The notes beneath the pieces are model-generated. The model made no database searches, was not told the origin of the DNA, and saw only the letters and a program-made list of their open reading frames with translations. This document shows, piece after piece, positions 55,101 through 61,100 of a DNA stretch of 64,000 nucleotides. Origin of the DNA: Latrodectus hesperus (taxonomy: Eukaryota; Arthropoda; Arachnida; Araneae; Theridiidae); contig CM075855.1 of assembly GCA_037975125.1 (NCBI GenBank), positions 81,033,085-81,097,084 of the forward strand. The letters run 5' to 3'. Every line of letters starts with the position of its first letter. Position 1 is the first letter of the stretch. The position numbers and the translations under genes are program-made.

Positions 55101-58100
55101 ATTTTGTTAATTTATAAAACAGCAATAAATTGAGTAAACATTTGTTTCATCATTTCTTACTTTGTATAATTACAGTTAAGTTGCATAAACAGCATTTGTA
55201 TTGAACATAATCAAATTATATTTTTTTAAATTATACATGTTCCTGAATTTTTAGAAATAATTTCTTTGCCGTATTTTCATTTAATTTACAATAAAATATT
55301 ACTGTTTGATTAAGAAGTAAATACAATCCTTTCAATAAGGTACACTGATATCCTAATTGATGTTATTTTCTGTAAAAGTCAAATATGAATTGTTGTTATT
55401 TTACTTGCACTGTTTGTGTGATATGTTATGTTATTTTAAATTAATATAGTAGTAATAAAATAAAAATTATAATTCATTGGAAATAAGCCTGAATAAATTA
55501 CAATATAGATATAGGAATTCAATATACCATGAAGGTTAATTCTGTAAAATAAAATTTTAACTTGCAATTCCATGAAATATTGAATTATGTCACTTAAATG
55601 TTGTCCCTCAAAAAAAAATTTCTTAATTATTGGATTTTTTTAATGTGATGTTCACAAGTTTTATTAAATGTTTGATTTACTTTTCAAAAATATTTTTTTA
55701 AATATCACTCAGAATAAAATGTTTTACAGAGTTCATTAACCTATTAATTTTTTAAATATTATATATTTTATGAAGTTAAAAAACAAAATAATTATAAATT
55801 ATTCTAGCAAACAAATGCTGATAAAAAATAATTTATGCATTATGTACTTGAATTCGCTTTCAACAGTTTCTGAAACAGGACAGCATATCCACTTTTATTA
55901 AGTTTATTTTTAATTATTTCATTAGATAATAATTAATAAATTCCATTTTTAAAGGTCTATAAATATTTTCCTCGCAAAGCTTTATATTACATGATTTTAT
56001 TTTGATATAATTTTATGAAGCTTTTATAGTAGAGTCTAAGAGCAAGTCTAAAAATAAATAATAAAATTCATTTAACTACATATAAACTTACTTTTAAAAA
56101 ATTGTTTAAAGTTTTGTACCTAAATATTTTCATTAGAATGCAGTTTTATATTGTATTTTTATTTGTTTATGTATCATAATTAGGTTTTTGTAAAAGCAGG
56201 AATAAAAATACATCTCTTCATACGAAAATAATTAAATTAACATATAGTTTTCATGTTTCAGTCCAATAACATTTATGAAGCTTGTATCCAGTTAATATTT
56301 AATTTACAAAGCTCTTATGAATCTTAAATCAATCATCAAATTATTTGATCCTTTATGTTATGGTATCTTTTATAAAAATTATTTTTATTTTTTAAAACTA
56401 GATCAAAATGAACTAACAATATTTCAATATTTAAAATGATTTCTAAAATTTTCAAGATGTATAGTTCAAAAAAGGAATTTAGAAAAATGTGCATTTCATA
56501 ATATTTACTAATAGATTTTTGTGTATAGGTTTAAAAATGCTCGTGAAATTCATCCAGCTGGTCGCATTGTCCAGAAGGACTTGGATACAGGAGTATTCAA
56601 ATTGGTCTTTTCTGAAGTGTGGGACACAGATGAAGGAGAATATACTTGTGAACTTAGTAACAGTATTGGGTCTGTTAAATGTTCAGCAAGACTTAGTATT
56701 GCATGTAAGTTTTACTGTATAAAAATATTTCATTTTACAAATTGTATCCATTTTTTTCTCAGAATCATGCATACAGTTTATATGATTTAAATGGTTTAAA
56801 ATATAATTTGTCTTTCTGAATGATCTATTTATATTTCTTTTAAAAAATTAATAGACACATTTTTAGACATGAAAAAAAAAACAATCCAATTAATAACTTC
56901 TTATTTAGAGATTTTTTAACCATTTTATTCATAGTTATTTTACTGCTGAAAGATTTGAATATTTTATATAGCTGTATATATTTCATTTTCAATTTGAATT
57001 ATTTAGTACTATCTTTATTATTTTTGTTGTGCATTTTTTATTTTGTTTTTCTTATAATAACAAAATTTTGTTGAAAAAATTCAAATTTTATTTTTGACCT
57101 ATTTTATTACTTCATTTTTAAAATATCAACGTGAATTTTTTCACATTTAGGATATAAAATGAGATTAATGCAATGTGAAGGATATTTCAACTTACAACTG
57201 ATATATAATCTTGTAAATTTTCATGCAGAAATTTGCCCATCTTTGGCTATAAAAAATTAATAGTTTGTCATTTATCCTCATTAAGAAGAATCATATTCAT
57301 AAATAGCATTAAATAAAACTTGCATACATTCAAAATTATAACACTTTTTTTAAATATTCTTTATTGAATTTTAAATTTTCAGCTGCTCCTAAAATTGAAA
57401 GATGTCCAAATGAAGTTTCATTCCCAGAACATGATAATGGGAAAATCAAGATATTCTATTCTGGTACTGGACCATTTGATGTTCAACTATTTAAAGATGG
57501 ATTAGAAGTGAAAGAAGACAAACACTTGAAATTCACAGTTTTTGATGACTATGTCATTATTTACCTAAGAGAAGCTCTGAAAACAGATGAAGGAAAATAT
57601 AAGATTGTGGTGAAAAATGATAGCGGACAAGCTGATGCCAACTTCGTTTTAAAAGTTACAGGTAATAAATTATTTTTCTAATTTATTTTATTAATATTAG
57701 TACACTATTTTTGAAGAAATAGTATGCAAATTTTTTATCCATTTTTAACTTCCTTTTGGAAATTTGTTATAAATTATTTTGTTTGTTTTGTGTTCTGGTC
57801 AAATTTAATTCTTAATGAATTAGATTTGATAAGGAAAATACTTAAATTTAAAGAGATATATCATAAAAAATATCATTTTAAATTTGATCAAATTTGACTT
57901 TTTAAATGTTACTCAGAAATTTAATTTACTTTTTTAACATTTTACCTTTCATATGTGTTCAGCAAGATTTCAAATGCTAATTTAGTTGAAATTGTAAAAT
58001 GCTATAACATCTTTCATAGTAAATACTCACATGTTGGTTCTAAAAGGCAATAATGTGTTTTGCGTAAATATTTTATATTTACTATGTAAATTCTTTAAAT

Positions 58101-61100
58101 AATTAAACTTTTTTATATTGCATCCCAAAAACTCCTTTATATCTTAAATTCCATTCACAGAATGATTAGTTCATTGCTTATTAAAATTTTACAATATTGC
58201 ATTTCAAGTGCATGTTCTTTTTGTTGTATATAGTATTACGCATTTATTTAGATTAATTGGTGGTATATCAATAAAAAGACTATGTTAAATCCAAGCTTAT
58301 ATTAATACAAATAAAATATTTTATTCAAAATTATGGAATTGTAAAGTAATTATTTATTTAAATAAATAGTTAAAATATTACATTTAACATCAATTTTTTT
58401 CATGATTCATTAGGAAATTAATGTATAATTTATTTTTGTATGCATTAATTATGAACAACTTTATCATTACAATGAAATAACTTCATTTTTAATAGTAAAT
58501 TACAAATTACAATACTATTAAAATTTATATTTTTAACTTCAAAGATAATTTTTTTTTTCATTTGCAATACTTATTCTAGTTTATAGAAACCAAGAACTTG
58601 GAATTAGCTTCAATTTTTTCTAGGGAAAATTCATTATAAATGTTGGACTGTACCTCAATTGAGTATGAATTTAGGTGACTTATAAATTCTGTATCATGAG
58701 TTTATTTCATGAGCAGTAATTATTGAAATTAAGCATTTTGAGCACATATTAATTTCAGGAAACTACATATTGTTTCTTTTGTTAAATAGGTTTACCAGGA
58801 CCACCACAAGGACCTCTTGAAGTCTCAGATATTACACAACATACTGCAACAATAAGTTGGAGGCCTCCTGCATATGATGGAGGTAGTAAGATCACAAACT
58901 ATGTAGTAGAAAGAAAAGAAACAAGTCATAGCCAGTGGGTTGTTGCTTCTAGTTATTGCAGGGTAATGCTTCCAGTTATCAATCAAAAAAAGTTAATATT
59001 TAAAAATTAATTATATTTCAATGTGAAATAAAAAATTTTACTTATAAAATAAACGATTACCTAGTTTAAATATACTTTATTTCTTTTTTCTATAAAACCA
59101 TTATAATTTAATTATGTTTCAATGTGAAATAAGAATTCTAGTTAAAATGATTGTCTAGTTAAAAATGATATCAAAAGCTGAAATAAAATTTATCCCATAG
59201 AGTAAGTATTTTTAAAGATCCATTAATATTTGAGAAAAAAAATTATTTCTTGCTTTTTTTGGTTTCATATTCTTCAGTATAAGATAAGAAATTGTTTAAA
59301 TTTACTAAGAAATAGATCTGAAAAAATGTAATGAAATAATCATGTCTGCAAAAAATATGAAGATTCTTTAAAATCCTGAAATTTCTTTTACATATAATAA
59401 TGTATTACTTAAAATATTGTCATTAACTTTAAATGATCTTTTCTATGATTGTTTCATTCCTTGAAAATAATTTTGTCAACCTTCAAGTTAGAAAATTCTT
59501 ATTATAATCTTTTCATATATTTACATTATTTACTTGATAAGGAACAATTTAATAAATTTAGTATAATAAAAATTACAGTTTTTCTCATTTTTAAATATGT
59601 TGTATTTCTTAGTAAATTTTTAACTAAGTATAATTTTAGTATATTTATGAAATATTTAATTTTACCCAAAAAATACAGTTTTATATTTTATTTTCATAAT
59701 TTAAAAATCTAGTATTTATAGAAATTTTACCATTTTAGGAACTTGTGTTTACTGCTCAAGGCCTTACAGAAGGAGGAGAATATTTATTCCGTGTTATGGC
59801 TGTCAATGAAAATGGACAGAGTCAGCCACTTGAAGGAACTAATCCCATTATTGCGAAGTTACCTTTTGGTAAATATTACAAATTACCAAATTACTTTAAT
59901 TTTAATTAAAAAGATCTTTGATATTTTTTTAAATTTAAATATATTCTTTCTTGTTTTAAAATTAATGGAAAAAAAACAGGTTATTTGTATCAATTATTTT
60001 ATCTAATGAGCTTTACGTTGTTGCGAATCGAAATGTATATTTTTAGAAGAGAAAAAAGTCGTTTCTCTTCTCTTTAATGTCAAAGATGTTATTTAACTAT
60101 ATATATTTTTCACATAACTAAATAAATTTTAATTATACTATGATAAAATTAAAAAACTGCCTAAAAATTTATTCAATATTCTTATAAAAGTAATCCATTT
60201 TAATTATTATAACTGCAGAATTTCAAAATCGATAATTTTTTTATCATAAATTACATACATTATTTTGATTTACTGTCTTAAAAACTGTAAAATAACAATC
60301 AATATATGAGTCATAAATAAGTTTAAAAATTTAGGCTAAGACGTATGTTGTAATATTTTACTCATTGACTTACTATTTCTTTATTTTCCACCTTGACATT
60401 TACTCTTTTTTGAAACTTTGTATCTAGAACTATAAAAGTTTAAATTTTAATCATTTTTCAAACTTAAGATAAATTTTTATTCAAAATATACATTTCTTTA
60501 TTCTCTCAGACAAACCTAGTGCTCCAGGAGTTCCTGTAGTCACAGAAGTAGGAGGTGATTTTGTCAATCTTTCATGGGAAAAACCAGAAAGTGATGGTGG
60601 TAGTAGAATCCAAGGTTATTGGGTAGAGAAAAGAGAAGTCGGAACATTGGCTTGGCAGAGAGTCGGACCCAACCTTTCCATTACTACTCAAGTAAACATT
60701 GCTAATCTTATTGAAGATAGACAATATGAATTTAGGGTATTTGCTGTCAATGAAGCAGGAATGAGTCCTCCTTCCGTCAATTCCACTTCAGTGAAAATAA
60801 CTGATCCAAATGGTGAGTTTAACTTAAATTTTTAAGGAAGTTGCACTATCAAGATATTTTCTTCACATGTATAAAGAAATTATTTGTATTGCATAACTTT
60901 ATAAAATTATTATCTGTAGCACCAATACCGCCTGAATTTGTGATACCACTTCGCAATGTCATGGCTGTGGAGAATAAAAGTGCTCAATTTACTTGTAAAG
61001 TGTCTGGTAATCCAAAACCATCAATCACATGGCAAGTATTTTTATTTTTCAGTTTCCATTAAATATAATGTATAATATTATATTTAATTTCCATTAAATG

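Noticed and set aside
61032..61040. Canonical GT donor at 61035 (TGGCAA|GTATTT) for exon 54
   Set aside because: It would put exon 55 in a frame that hits a stop after 11 codons and breaks the Ig; the GC donor restores the Trp-Tyr-Lys junction.
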